Shown here piece after piece: positions 13,961 through 22,664 of a stretch of 27,461 bases of DNA. The notes below the pieces were generated by a model, which did not search any database, was not told where the DNA came from, and worked only from the letters and a program-made list of their open reading frames with translations. The DNA lies in NCBI GenBank assembly GCA_002337545.1, contig DDGE01000001.1, positions 27,735 to 55,195 of the forward strand. Reading direction: 5' to 3'. The position numbers and the translations under genes are program-made. Positions within the stretch are counted from its first letter, which is position 1; every line of letters starts with the position of its first letter. This stretch comes from Phycisphaerales bacterium UBA1910. Lineage in GTDB: Bacteria; Planctomycetota; Phycisphaerae; Phycisphaerales; UBA1924.

Positions 13961-15961
13961 TCAGCTTTCGTCCTCGTCTTCCTGCAGAATCTTCAGCCCG
14001 TAGCGCTCGGAGAGCGATTCGAATGAGAAGGGGCTTGAATCGAAGAACCCCGCATCACGGAGTTCGGCTGATCCTGCTTGCCGCATAGCAGCAGCGGCGT
14101 TTGCCCGGAACTGTTCGAGTGTCAATGGGCGAGGTGCGAGCACGATGGAGAATGCAAACGAGCGTGTTTGCGGCAGGGGTTCCGCTACCACGATCGGGTT
14201 CTGCTTCAGCTCACTCGGATCCACAAGCGGATCGAGGCCTTCTGCAGCCTCGAGCACTGCACTTCGGAACGATTCATTGTTCAGGCGTGGGTTCACGCTG
14301 TTTGCGATCGGTCCACGGTCGATTGTATCTTTCCGAACCAGGATTTGACGCAACACACTCGGGTGTACAGCGGACTCGTTACTCGTCATCGACATGATCC
14401 GGTCGACGACTGGGGCGAGATTGTCGTTCTCACGGGCAAGCGATGCGAGCTCATCACTTTGTGTTTCTATGAGCTCAAACGCCTTGAGTGACTTGTAATC
14501 GGCCACTACGCGTTCGCGTCCAACATCACTGATGCCGTCCGCTGGGCCCGCATCACGAACATCGAGGACCATCGCGTAGTATCGATTGCCCTGTGCATCT
14601 GTGGCCGCCTGTTCAACGATGGGGAGCATCTTTTGCACATCGAGATCGATGTTGCCCTCGTAGTCCGGGGCGAAAAACTGTGGGAGCAGTCGCGTTTGGA
14701 TCTGGTTTGACCCAACCCGGTACCACGAGAACCCGATGCCGGGCAATGCGAGAATGTCGTTCGAACTCAGCCAGCGATCACCGATCAGGGAGACCTGGAT
14801 CGTGGGCATGGAGAACCCGAACTGCTCGCTCAGACGCTCTGTCACGGATTCTGCTACGACATCGAGTTGAGGTGCTTGGGAAGCCCAATCATCGGGCAAC
14901 TGGGTTTTGCCGTTCACCTTGCTGAAGCTGTTCGTTTTCGCGAGTATCTGTGCACGGATGAGTCGATCCGCCTCAATCATCATTGAGGTCGCCTGCTCCT
15001 CGCGGTACTGCTGCTCGATTCTGGTCCGCTCTGCTGCAAAGTCGCCTGGATAAGTGTCACGATCTCGTTTCCAGATCTTCTGGATTTCCACTCGGTCGAT
15101 TTCAACAGCATCCATGAAGTCCTGCTTGTTGAGTGCGATCCAACCAAGCTTGATGCGCGTGGGCATGGTGTAACCGATTCCGAACTCGTTCTCGGTGCTT
15201 TGCTCACTGCTAAATCTCTGAAAGAAAGCTTCCAACTCAGTTTCATTTGGGTCTTCGATCGAGTCCGCGATCAGGTTCGAATCGATCACAACGGCATTGA
15301 CCGCGACCGCGTCATACAGGTTCTTCGTAGCATCGATGGCCTGAATATCGCTGAATGATGGGGTTCCGTACACGGAGTTGACGAGGCGGTACATGCCTCG
15401 CGCTTCCGCGAGGGTTCGATACACATCCTCCATGGAACCACTCATGCTTGATGCGGCCGCGTTCGCATTGCGGTTGATCATGACCACGATTTGCTGCTTG
15501 TAGTTTGATGCCTGCGACTGTATTGCTTCGGATGTAAAGGGGATAGCCCCTTGGCGTGCCTCGTTGGTCGCCATAAGCAGAGCTTCCTGCTCTGCGATCT
15601 GGTCGATCCAGGAGGCCCCGTCACCAATCTCGCCGACCAGACCGGCCCTCTTTGCCATATCTGCGAACATCAGCCAATGCAGGGCAGCGGTGCGCTCGCT
15701 TTCGCTGTCAAGCCCAAGTCCGCCCAGGCTCATTGGCTGGAGCGCCCGTGGGTTTGAGCGTGCCAACAGCGTCACCGCTGCTTGTGCGCGAATAATCTCG
15801 CCTCGGGTGAAGACGGTGCCATCGTCCAGCGAAGCGACCTTTGCCTTCAGCGGCGAAGGCGCGAGTCGCTCGAGCACCGGTTGAAGCAGGAACACAACCA
15901 TGAGCAATGATCCGCCAATTACGAGGATCACCATCTGGTACTTGCGAATGAACTTGAGCAT
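13961..15961 (-). CDS. Membrane-anchored PpiD/SurA-like protein without a visible parvulin domain
   Basis: This 666-residue protein has one N-terminal membrane helix (about residues 9-28) and a large domain expected in the periplasm, the layout of PpiD-type folding factors. Residues about 40-230 resemble a SurA N-terminal region, with FTRGEI and long helices. Where PpiD would carry its prolyl isomerase domain, the sequence passes from MPTRIKLGWIALNKQDFMDA to helices around AERTRIEQQYREEQA, and I see no GGDLGW-like parvulin motif. The C-terminal half is not recognised. The protein is acidic and ends EDEDES. It may be a chaperone lacking isomerase activity. It converges with thiS across a 7-bp gap. 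Confidence 0.6.
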   Translation of the reverse strand: MLKFIRKYQMVILVIGGSLLMVVFLLQPVLERLAPSPLKAKVASLDDGTVFTRGEIIRAQAAVTLLARSNPRALQPMSLGGLGLDSESERTAALHWLMFADMAKRAGLVGEIGDGASWIDQIAEQEALLMATNEARQGAIPFTSEAIQSQASNYKQQIVVMINRNANAAASSMSGSMEDVYRTLAEARGMYRLVNSVYGTPSFSDIQAIDATKNLYDAVAVNAVVIDSNLIADSIEDPNETELEAFFQRFSSEQSTENEFGIGYTMPTRIKLGWIALNKQDFMDAVEIDRVEIQKIWKRDRDTYPGDFAAERTRIEQQYREEQATSMMIEADRLIRAQILAKTNSFSKVNGKTQLPDDWASQAPQLDVVAESVTERLSEQFGFSMPTIQVSLIGDRWLSSNDILALPGIGFSWYRVGSNQIQTRLLPQFFAPDYEGNIDLDVQKMLPIVEQAATDAQGNRYYAMVLDVRDAGPADGISDVGRERVVADYKSLKAFELIETQSDELASLARENDNLAPVVDRIMSMTSNESAVHPSVLRQILVRKDTIDRGPIANSVNPRLNNESFRSAVLEAAEGLDPLVDPSELKQNPIVVAEPLPQTRSFAFSIVLAPRPLTLEQFRANAAAAMRQAGSAELRDAGFFDSSPFSFESLSERYGLKILQEDEDES

Positions 15962-15999
15962 GTGAATCCGATCTCAAACGAGTGCGATGGGATGAAAGA

Positions 16000-16026
16000 A
16001 ATCCTCGGGCTTTGGACCCGAGGATT
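16000..16026 (-). terminator. Terminator of rpsD
   Basis: AATCCTCGGG (16000-16009) and CCCGAGGATT (16017-16026) form a perfect 10-bp stem with a 7-nt loop. On the minus strand it is followed by TCTTTC, a weak T-run. It lies 55 nt after the rpsD stop. Confidence 0.75.
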
Positions 16027-16081
16027 CGCTTGGCTCATCCTCGGCGTCTGATCATGCCGGACGCGAGGGTTGAAATGTCGA

Positions 16082-16681
16082 TTAGCGGTAGAATTCGATG
16101 ATGAGGTTTGTGTTCACATCGAACGGGATCTGATCCGTGGTCGGGAGTGCCGCGACCTTGGAGCTCAGTTCGCTCGGGTTGAACGCGATCCAACCCGGAA
16201 CCTCGTGGCCGCCGAGCGATTCCATGTTCTCGCGTGCGACCTTCTGGATCTTGGTCTTGAGTGTGATGGTGTCGCCAACCTTGAGGCGGTAGGAGGGGAT
16301 GTCCACCTTCTTGCCGTTCACCAGGACATGCCCGTGACCGACCATCTGGCGTGCAGCCCAGATCGTACGCGCAACGCCCATACGACGGATGACATTGTCG
16401 AGACGGAGCTCGAGGAGCTGCATCAGAATGTCACCCGAGTTGCCCGGACGACGCTTTGCTTCGTCCACGGTCAGGCGGAACTGCTTCTCGAGGATGTTGT
16501 AGTGGTAGCGGAGCTTCTGCTTCTCCTGCAGACGAATGCCGTAGTCACGCAGACGACGCCCGCGGTAACCGTGCATCCCGGGAGGGGTGAGCTGACGCTT
16601 GGAGGTGTGCTTGGGGATGTCCGCGATCGGGACACCAACGCGGCGTGAGAGACGGACCTTGGGTCCTGTGTAAGTCGCCAT
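16082..16681 (-). CDS. rpsD: 30S ribosomal protein S4
   Basis: This 199-residue primary 16S rRNA-binding protein nucleates 30S assembly. It begins MATYTGPKVRLSRRVGVPI. The S4 RNA-binding domain is seen around RLDNVIRRMGVA and GHGHVLVNGKKVDIPSYRL. It contains no cysteine, so it is the zinc-free form. ATG 16681 is chosen for the family N-terminus and AAAGGAAG about 6 nt upstream; the frame is open further up but that part is the leader. It is a stand-alone gene rather than part of an alpha-operon, with its own promoter, structured leader and terminator. Confidence 0.97.
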   Translation of the reverse strand: MATYTGPKVRLSRRVGVPIADIPKHTSKRQLTPPGMHGYRGRRLRDYGIRLQEKQKLRYHYNILEKQFRLTVDEAKRRPGNSGDILMQLLELRLDNVIRRMGVARTIWAARQMVGHGHVLVNGKKVDIPSYRLKVGDTITLKTKIQKVARENMESLGGHEVPGWIAFNPSELSSKVAALPTTDQIPFDVNTNLIIEFYR

Positions 16682-16813
16682 ATCGGCTTCCTTTCTACCG
16701 TCCGCAGGGCGGGGATTGATCCGCCTGCGGTGCTGCGAGGGTGTTCGCAGCGACCATGCCGGGTGGCCGAGTCTTCGGTCCGGCGTGAATGGCCCGGGCA
16801 CAATGCCTGGGGA
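16682..16813 (-). promoter_or_regulatory. Structured 5' leader of rpsD
   Basis: About 130 nt of leader holds four inverted repeats in a row: 16793-16811 (8-bp stem, one mismatch on the minus strand), 16758-16784 (GCCGG/CCGGC enclosing CCGA/TCGG), 16732-16751 (perfect GCTGCGA/TCGCAGC, 6-nt loop) and 16702-16730 (CCGCAGG/CCTGCGG, extended by a bulged stem). The last sits just before the ribosome site. S4 is known to repress its own synthesis through leader RNA in other bacteria, so an autoregulatory element is plausible. Confidence 0.55.
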
Positions 16814-16819
16814 GAGTTG

Positions 16820-16848
16820 ATTGAAGGTCACGAACCGGGTCAGGTCAA
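16820..16848 (-). promoter_or_regulatory. Promoter of rpsD
   Basis: On the minus strand TTGACC (16848-16843) and TTCAAT (16825-16820) are exactly 17 bp apart. The start falls near 16813, giving a leader of about 130 nt. Confidence 0.65.
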
Positions 16849-16893
16849 GTGAATCCCATCCCGATTCGGTCCAATGTTCGAAACCGGTTTGGG

Positions 16894-17892
16894 TCACTCC
16901 GCGAGCGGATCTGGACGGTAAAGCTTGACGCCCAACGCCCAGTTCTTTTCTGTGAAGTTCCCGCCCAGGGAAACAGCGTTTTCGCGATCCGGACGGGCCG
17001 CGGAGAGGGCCATCACCGTCTTGGCGTCAAGGTTGTCGATCAAGGACACCAGAACCGCTTCGGGTGAGGACGGCATTTTCGCGGAACCGTACTCGGGCTT
17101 CTCATGGTGGGAGATGATGATGTGCTGAAGGATTGTGAGGGCACCCGCGGGCATCCGGGTCCCGGTTTCCCGCATCATCTGCTGGGCCTTGTCGTGGAGC
17201 ATGATCGCCCCCTCAACAAGGTGTCCGATCAGTTCGCCGCGATCGGAATAGCCGAACCCACGATCGAAGTAGAGCTCGCGGGTCTTCCCGAGATCATGGA
17301 GGAATAACCCCATCATTACAATGTCGCGATTGATCTTGGGGTAGATGGGACAGATGACATCCACGAGTTGCATCAGGGTGAGGGTGTGCTCAAGGAGCCC
17401 GCCCAGATAGGCGTGATGCAGACGAACCGCAGCGGGGGCTGTACGGAACCCGTCCATCAGGAACTCATCAGCGAGGTAGGTATCAGCGAGGGCTTTCATC
17501 GCGGGGTGCTCGAGTGTGTCGAGCAGCTGCTTGACCTGCTCGAACATTTCATCCGGGTCACGCTCGGACGCGGGGAGGATCTCACGGAGTTCCTCCGGGG
17601 TGGGCTCGTGCGGATCGATCCGGTGGATGATGATCTGCAACTCACCCTGATATGCCTGCGTTTCGCCTTCGACCCAGACGAACCCGTCCGTGGGGAGTCG
17701 GCGGAAGGTGCTCTCCTCGATCGACCACATGCGACCTGCGGCCTGCCCGGACGAATCACCCAACAAACAACGGAGGTAGGGCTTGCCCTTCTGGGTCGTT
17801 CCCAGCTGGGCGTTGGCGATCGAATAGATCCCGTCGAGTCGCTCGGAGGGCTTCATCTCGGAGATTGTGCGGCGTGCGGTGTTGGTGCTCAT
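16894..17892 (-). CDS. YhaM-like 3'-5' exoribonuclease (OB fold plus HD domain)
   Basis: This 332-residue cytoplasmic protein has an OB-fold-like N-terminal domain (about residues 20-95, GIYSIANAQLGTTQKGKPYL) and an HD phosphohydrolase domain. HD metal residues are visible: H159/H160 (RLHHAY), H169 (LLEHT), H199-D200 (FLHDLGK), and later HLVEGA and SHHEKPEYG. This order matches YhaM/Cbf1 family RNases (about 314 residues). The frame is open to 18084, but that part runs across the lptD start. ATG 17892 (MSTNTARR) is chosen. No ribosome site is seen; TATGCT lies 6 nt before the ATG, so the message may be leaderless. It is divergent from lptD. Confidence 0.84.
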   Translation of the reverse strand: MSTNTARRTISEMKPSERLDGIYSIANAQLGTTQKGKPYLRCLLGDSSGQAAGRMWSIEESTFRRLPTDGFVWVEGETQAYQGELQIIIHRIDPHEPTPEELREILPASERDPDEMFEQVKQLLDTLEHPAMKALADTYLADEFLMDGFRTAPAAVRLHHAYLGGLLEHTLTLMQLVDVICPIYPKINRDIVMMGLFLHDLGKTRELYFDRGFGYSDRGELIGHLVEGAIMLHDKAQQMMRETGTRMPAGALTILQHIIISHHEKPEYGSAKMPSSPEAVLVSLIDNLDAKTVMALSAARPDRENAVSLGGNFTEKNWALGVKLYRPDPLAE

Positions 17893-17939
17893 GGGGACAG
17901 CATAGATATCCCGCCTCCCGATCTCCATTTCACACGAGC

Positions 17940-17959
17940 GTGAACCCGATCGGGTACAC
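17940..17959. repeat. 20-bp near-perfect palindrome between the YhaM-like gene and lptD
   Basis: ACCCGATCGGGT (17944-17955) is a perfect palindrome. GTG (17940-17942) and CAC (17957-17959) extend it across one A/A mismatch. It overlaps a possible lptD -10 (TACACT, 17955-17960), so it may be an operator. Confidence 0.5.
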
Positions 17960-17985
17960 TTGTTTCTCGATTGCAGGAAGGACTC

Positions 17986-20900
17986 ATGCATATGCCCAAA
18001 CGCGTTCAGAGCACCATTCGGAGAAGTGTCTGCCTGACACTGATCGCGGGGACCTGCCTGAGCGTGATGTGTCCGGCCGTGCAAGCAGCGGATTCATCCA
18101 GCTCTGGTGTTCAACCGGAAACGGGGATGAGTTTCGATTCGATCAGCTTTGCGATCAATCCCGTGCGGGGTGTCATCGATGCCAAGGCACGGGCCGGCTG
18201 GATATGGAGAGAGGGATCGACGCATCGACTCCAACTCGTGGGGGATGTCGAGGTTATCCTCGCGGATAGCTACTTCAGTGCCCGCTCCGCGAGTCTCTGG
18301 CTGCGCAAGATCGGTGAGCAAGATGGGCGTGACCAGTATCAGGTCTATGCCGTGTTTGAGGATATGCGATCCGCCGATGGCACGATCACGATGCAGGCCC
18401 AGCGTCTGCCCGTGCGCGGCGTGATTGCAATTGATCGAGCTATTTCGATCGGGCTTGATGCTCGGTTCGATCAGCCACCCAAGCGAAAAACCGATGCGGC
18501 GGGATACCTCGAGCAGGCCGAGCTCGTCTTCGCACAGCGAGTGCTCGGGTTGGGCGAGGCTCAAGTGGCGGAACGCACTCCGCGCCCTTGGTCGAGCCCA
18601 AACGATGTGGTGCAAGCCTCGATCGGAGAGGGTGAGCCCGGAGTTGAACCCGCGATTGTTCAGAACCCAACGGCACCGGTGCCGAACGGCCCAGTATTCG
18701 ATAATGATGGGATCTTTTCGATTTCCATCGGGGGCAATGTCATTGTCGATGGGGTTCAGGGGGGGACACAATCCATTATCACCGCGGACGGTGGGGTGAA
18801 GGTCCAGTATCAATCTCCGTCGTCACGCCGGTGGGTGGATTTCAGCGCTGAGCGCATCGTGATTTACACCAGAGGCGATGAACCAGTCTCGGGTGTCACA
18901 CAACTCAACACCGGTCAGATTGAGGGGATTTACCTCGAGGGGGGCGTGTTTGCGGGAGATGACCAATGGTCCGTGCGATCGCCTCGCATGTACCTCGATG
19001 TCGCGAACAACAAGGCGCTGATGCTCGACACGGTGTTCTGGACGACGGACCGCCAGAGCGCGATGCCGTTGTATGTTCGAGCCGAGAGCGTCCGCCAGAC
19101 CGCCCGCGATGAGTTCCTCGCGGAGAACGCGACGATCTCGAATACCGCTTTCTTTGAGCCCGATGTTACGATCGGGATTAAAGACATCAAGGTGACGCTT
19201 GGGCAATCGACGATCGCGGAGCGCGAGGTCGATCCGAGACCAAATGTTGAAGTCGAAGCGAAGAATGTGGTCTTGAAAGCTGGACCGATTCCATTGCTTT
19301 GGCTCCCCGGGTTTAAGGGCGATCCTGGCGATTTTCCGCTCCGGCAGGTTCGTATTGGGGATTCAAATCGTTCGGGATTCGCCCTCAGGACGCGATGGAA
19401 TGCGCTGTCATTACTGAAAATCGATGCGCCTCCCGGTGTGGATGTCGATTTGGATCTCGATTTCTATTCGGAACGCGGGATTGCTCTCGGTGTCGAATCC
19501 ACATGGAACACCGAGAAGCACAAGGGCGGGTTGTTCTCATATCTGCTCCCTGATGATTCAGGCACAGATATCGCGGCGACAGGGCGTCGTCTTGGACGCG
19601 ATGGCGAGACGCGAGGCATGTTCGCGTTCCACGATTTGTGGAGGGTCACAAATCAGTGGACCCTCATCTCAGAGTTTAGTTATATCTCCGACGAGGCCTT
19701 TGTCCCTGCATTCTTTGATGAGCTCGCACGGACTCAGGAAGCGTTCCGCAATCGACTTGTGCTTGAGCGATTGAGCGATGATGCACAGTTCTCGATTGAG
19801 ATGAGCACGACGACGAACGATTTCATCGTCCCCGAGCATCAACTCCAATCCCCTGGATACAGCGTATACAAAACACCTGAAGCGAAGTTTGTTACCCTCG
19901 GACGCGATCTGCTACCGGATATCAAGCCGGGACTCCTGACCTACTCGTTTGAGGCACGCGCGGGTGTTATGCGTCTCGCGTTCTCCGAGGTGGAAGCGCG
20001 GGAGTACGGGTTTGTTACGGATTCACTCGCCGATGATGCGTTTGGAACGACGGCAACCCAATCGCTCGGGGATGTGTTTCGCGCTTCGGGACTCGACGAG
20101 GGCGCGGTCACTCGACTCGATACACGTCACGAGCTGAGTTCGCGTCTTGATCTGGGGCCGATCCGCATCAACCCGTTTATTGTGGGGCGAGCGACCGCGT
20201 ACGACGATGATTTCGCGGCTTACTCTCCTTCTCAGACCGATGAGGTTCGTTACTGGGGTGCCGCGGGTGTCACGCTCTCGACCACGATCAGCAAAGTCGA
20301 TGATACTGTTGAGAGCCGACTGCTCGACCTGCATCGCATCCGGCACATTATCGAGCCCTCGATCACGATCTGGGGAAGCGACTCGAACTTCGATCGCGGG
20401 GAAGTCCCGATCTACGACGACGATGTCGAGGACTTGCTCGTCGGCTCAGCGTTTCGTGCCGCGATCGATCAGACATGGCAGACGAAACGCGGCGGCGTCG
20501 GGCGCTGGCGCGATGTTGATCTCGTCAAGCTTCGCACGGAGTATGTCCATACAGACGATAATCAGGGCAACGATCCGATCCCCGAGTACTTCTCGTCGCG
20601 TCCTGAACTCTCAAACTCAGGCGAGATATTCGGTGCGAGCATGGTGATCCAGCCAACGGATGCATTCGCGATCGCAGGTGAGTGGATCTACGATCTGGAT
20701 ACCGATCGAACCGCGCGTTCAAGCGTCGGAGTAATCCTTGAGAATCGCCCCGGATTCACGACGACAATCGAATATCGTGAGGTCGACCCCATCGATGGCA
20801 CCTTCCTGACCCTCGGTGCAGGGTATCGGATGAGCGACAAGTATGCGATCTACTTGAACGGAAACTACAACTTCCGTCTTGACGATTTCCAGACTTTCAA

Positions 20901-21048
20901 CACGCAGATCCTTCGCCGTTTCCAAGTGGGTTCCCTCGGTGCGACGATCCAGTATGACAACATCCGAGGCGAAACGAGCATCGGCTTCATCTTCCGTCCA
21001 CTCGGTGCGAGCAACGATCTCCCGATAGACCAGTCTTGGGGCGGTTGA
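17986..21048 (+). CDS. lptD: LPS-assembly outer-membrane protein LptD
   Basis: This 1020-residue protein would insert lipopolysaccharide into the outer leaflet. A signal peptide ends at AVQA (about residue 35). One LptA/OstA-like stretch covers about residues 45-140 (LQLVGDVEVILADSYFSARS). A second covers about 245-390 (GNVIVDGVQGGTQSIITADG, GIYLEGG). The beta-barrel follows from GPIPLLWLPGF to the C-terminus, with the LptD-like segment RHIIEPSITIWG. It is longer than E. coli LptD (784). The mature part contains no cysteine, so the disulfides needed in E. coli are absent. AGGAAGGA (17975-17982) precedes ATG 17986; ATG 17992 is an equally fair start. It converges with purF across 15 bp. Confidence 0.85.
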   Translation: MHMPKRVQSTIRRSVCLTLIAGTCLSVMCPAVQAADSSSSGVQPETGMSFDSISFAINPVRGVIDAKARAGWIWREGSTHRLQLVGDVEVILADSYFSARSASLWLRKIGEQDGRDQYQVYAVFEDMRSADGTITMQAQRLPVRGVIAIDRAISIGLDARFDQPPKRKTDAAGYLEQAELVFAQRVLGLGEAQVAERTPRPWSSPNDVVQASIGEGEPGVEPAIVQNPTAPVPNGPVFDNDGIFSISIGGNVIVDGVQGGTQSIITADGGVKVQYQSPSSRRWVDFSAERIVIYTRGDEPVSGVTQLNTGQIEGIYLEGGVFAGDDQWSVRSPRMYLDVANNKALMLDTVFWTTDRQSAMPLYVRAESVRQTARDEFLAENATISNTAFFEPDVTIGIKDIKVTLGQSTIAEREVDPRPNVEVEAKNVVLKAGPIPLLWLPGFKGDPGDFPLRQVRIGDSNRSGFALRTRWNALSLLKIDAPPGVDVDLDLDFYSERGIALGVESTWNTEKHKGGLFSYLLPDDSGTDIAATGRRLGRDGETRGMFAFHDLWRVTNQWTLISEFSYISDEAFVPAFFDELARTQEAFRNRLVLERLSDDAQFSIEMSTTTNDFIVPEHQLQSPGYSVYKTPEAKFVTLGRDLLPDIKPGLLTYSFEARAGVMRLAFSEVEAREYGFVTDSLADDAFGTTATQSLGDVFRASGLDEGAVTRLDTRHELSSRLDLGPIRINPFIVGRATAYDDDFAAYSPSQTDEVRYWGAAGVTLSTTISKVDDTVESRLLDLHRIRHIIEPSITIWGSDSNFDRGEVPIYDDDVEDLLVGSAFRAAIDQTWQTKRGGVGRWRDVDLVKLRTEYVHTDDNQGNDPIPEYFSSRPELSNSGEIFGASMVIQPTDAFAIAGEWIYDLDTDRTARSSVGVILENRPGFTTTIEYREVDPIDGTFLTLGAGYRMSDKYAIYLNGNYNFRLDDFQTFNTQILRRFQVGSLGATIQYDNIRGETSIGFIFRPLGASNDLPIDQSWGG

Positions 21049-21063
21049 GATTCAGAACCGATA

Positions 21064-22593
21064 TCAGTTAGATTTGAACATATTGAGTTGCGCCTTGGTG
21101 GCAACTTCGCACGCGACGGGGTGGTCGATATCTACGCGGTAGCTGCCTGAGAAACATGCGGTGCAATATTGCTCGGGTGCGTGGTTCATCACGGAGAGCA
21201 TGCCGTCGAGGCTCAGGAAGTGCAGTGAATCGACTCCGAGGAAAGCGCGTATGTCTTCGACCGAGCGATTATGAGCAATGAGTTGTTCTCGATCGGCGAA
21301 GTCGACCCCGAAGAAACATGGGTGCTTGATCGGTGGACACGAGATCCGCAGGTGGATCTCCTTCGCACCCGCCTCGCGGAGCTGATTCATTTTCTCACGA
21401 GTTGTGGTGCCCCTGACGATCGAGTCATCCACGATAATGACGCGTTTGTCGCTGACGATGTCAGAAATGACATTGAGTTTTAGACGCACCGCGGCGGAGC
21501 GTTCTTCTTGCGTGGGTTTGATAAAAGTACGACCAACATACCGGTTTGGAACGATCCCCTCGCGGTAGGGAATGCCCGATGCGATCGCGTACCCGTTCGC
21601 GGCACTCCGGCCCGAGTCTGGCATCGGCATGACATAATCGGCTTCGACAGGCGCTTCGCGGGAGAGTTCTGCGCCCATTCTCTCGCGAGAGATCTGCACA
21701 TTCTGGCCAAAGACATTCGAAGCGGGGTTTGCGAAGTACACATGCTCAAACACGCATTGTGCGAGGGGTGTGGAGGGGGCCGCGTATCGCCGAGAGTGAA
21801 CGCCATTCTGATCGAGTGTGACGATTTCGCCGGGCTCAACTTCGCGGATAAATCTCGCACCGGCAACATCCAGAGCGACGGTTTCTGACGCAACCATCGG
21901 TTTGCCGCTTGGGAGTTCGCCGAGCACAAGCGGGCGCCATCCCCAAGGGTCGCGTGCCGCTTCGATACGATCCGGGAACAGGATCACAACGGAAAATGCG
22001 CCCAGCAGATTCCGTAGTGTCGAGGCAACTGGATCGGGCGTGTCGCGTTGCTCGGGGGAAGCGAGCAGGTGCACGATGATCTCAGAATCTGAGGTAGTAT
22101 GAAATAGGCGGCCCGCAGCGGACAGGACCTGACGCCACGCCATCCCGTTGACAAGGTTGCCGTTATGAGCGAGGGCGACAGGACCGTCGAAGGTTGTCTC
22201 GACGAGCGGTTGCGCATTGAGTGCCGCGGTTCCGCCGGATGTGGAATACCGGTTGTGTCCGATGACACCCCGGATACCCCCGTTGTCCAATGCTGAGTTG
22301 TAATGCTTTTCAAGCTTTTCAATCGCCAGTTCGTCAAAGACTTCAACGACGAGCCCTTTGCCCAGGTGTGACTCGATTTCACTCCCGTTGCAGACTGCGA
22401 GACCCGCGGCTTCCTGTCCACGGTGCTGCTGCGCGTACATGCCGAGATACGCCTTGCGGACAGCACCGGGATCATTCCATATCCCGATGACCCCGCATTT
22501 TTCACGCGGTTGATCGTTTGTATCCGCGAGCGCAGCAAGGGGTTGAGGTGGTCTGGGGTTCGACAGCACGGGCAGCGAGAGTCGCTCGGGCAT
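21064..22593 (-). CDS. purF: Amidophosphoribosyltransferase
   Basis: This 509-residue enzyme makes 5-phosphoribosylamine from PRPP and glutamine, the first step of purine synthesis. A 32-residue leader precedes C33 in EKCGVIGIW, the glutamine-hydrolysing nucleophile exposed after propeptide cleavage. The N-terminal glutaminase domain has YAQQHRGQEAAG, GHNRYSTSG and AHNGNLVNG. The PRPP loop is VIIVDDSIVRGTT. Cysteines in CVFEHVYFANP, SCPPIKHPCFFG and YCTACFSGSY fit the 4Fe-4S type known from Bacillus. Length and start are normal for this class. It lies 71 bp after mqnD and may be transcribed with it. Confidence 0.97.
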   Translation of the reverse strand: MPERLSLPVLSNPRPPQPLAALADTNDQPREKCGVIGIWNDPGAVRKAYLGMYAQQHRGQEAAGLAVCNGSEIESHLGKGLVVEVFDELAIEKLEKHYNSALDNGGIRGVIGHNRYSTSGGTAALNAQPLVETTFDGPVALAHNGNLVNGMAWRQVLSAAGRLFHTTSDSEIIVHLLASPEQRDTPDPVASTLRNLLGAFSVVILFPDRIEAARDPWGWRPLVLGELPSGKPMVASETVALDVAGARFIREVEPGEIVTLDQNGVHSRRYAAPSTPLAQCVFEHVYFANPASNVFGQNVQISRERMGAELSREAPVEADYVMPMPDSGRSAANGYAIASGIPYREGIVPNRYVGRTFIKPTQEERSAAVRLKLNVISDIVSDKRVIIVDDSIVRGTTTREKMNQLREAGAKEIHLRISCPPIKHPCFFGVDFADREQLIAHNRSVEDIRAFLGVDSLHFLSLDGMLSVMNHAPEQYCTACFSGSYRVDIDHPVACEVATKAQLNMFKSN

Positions 22594-22664
22594 CGGCGGA
22601 AACTCCGGGTAAGCGGGGGAGCGGGGCGGCGGTCCACTAGTTTAGCGCACGCGAATGAATCGAC

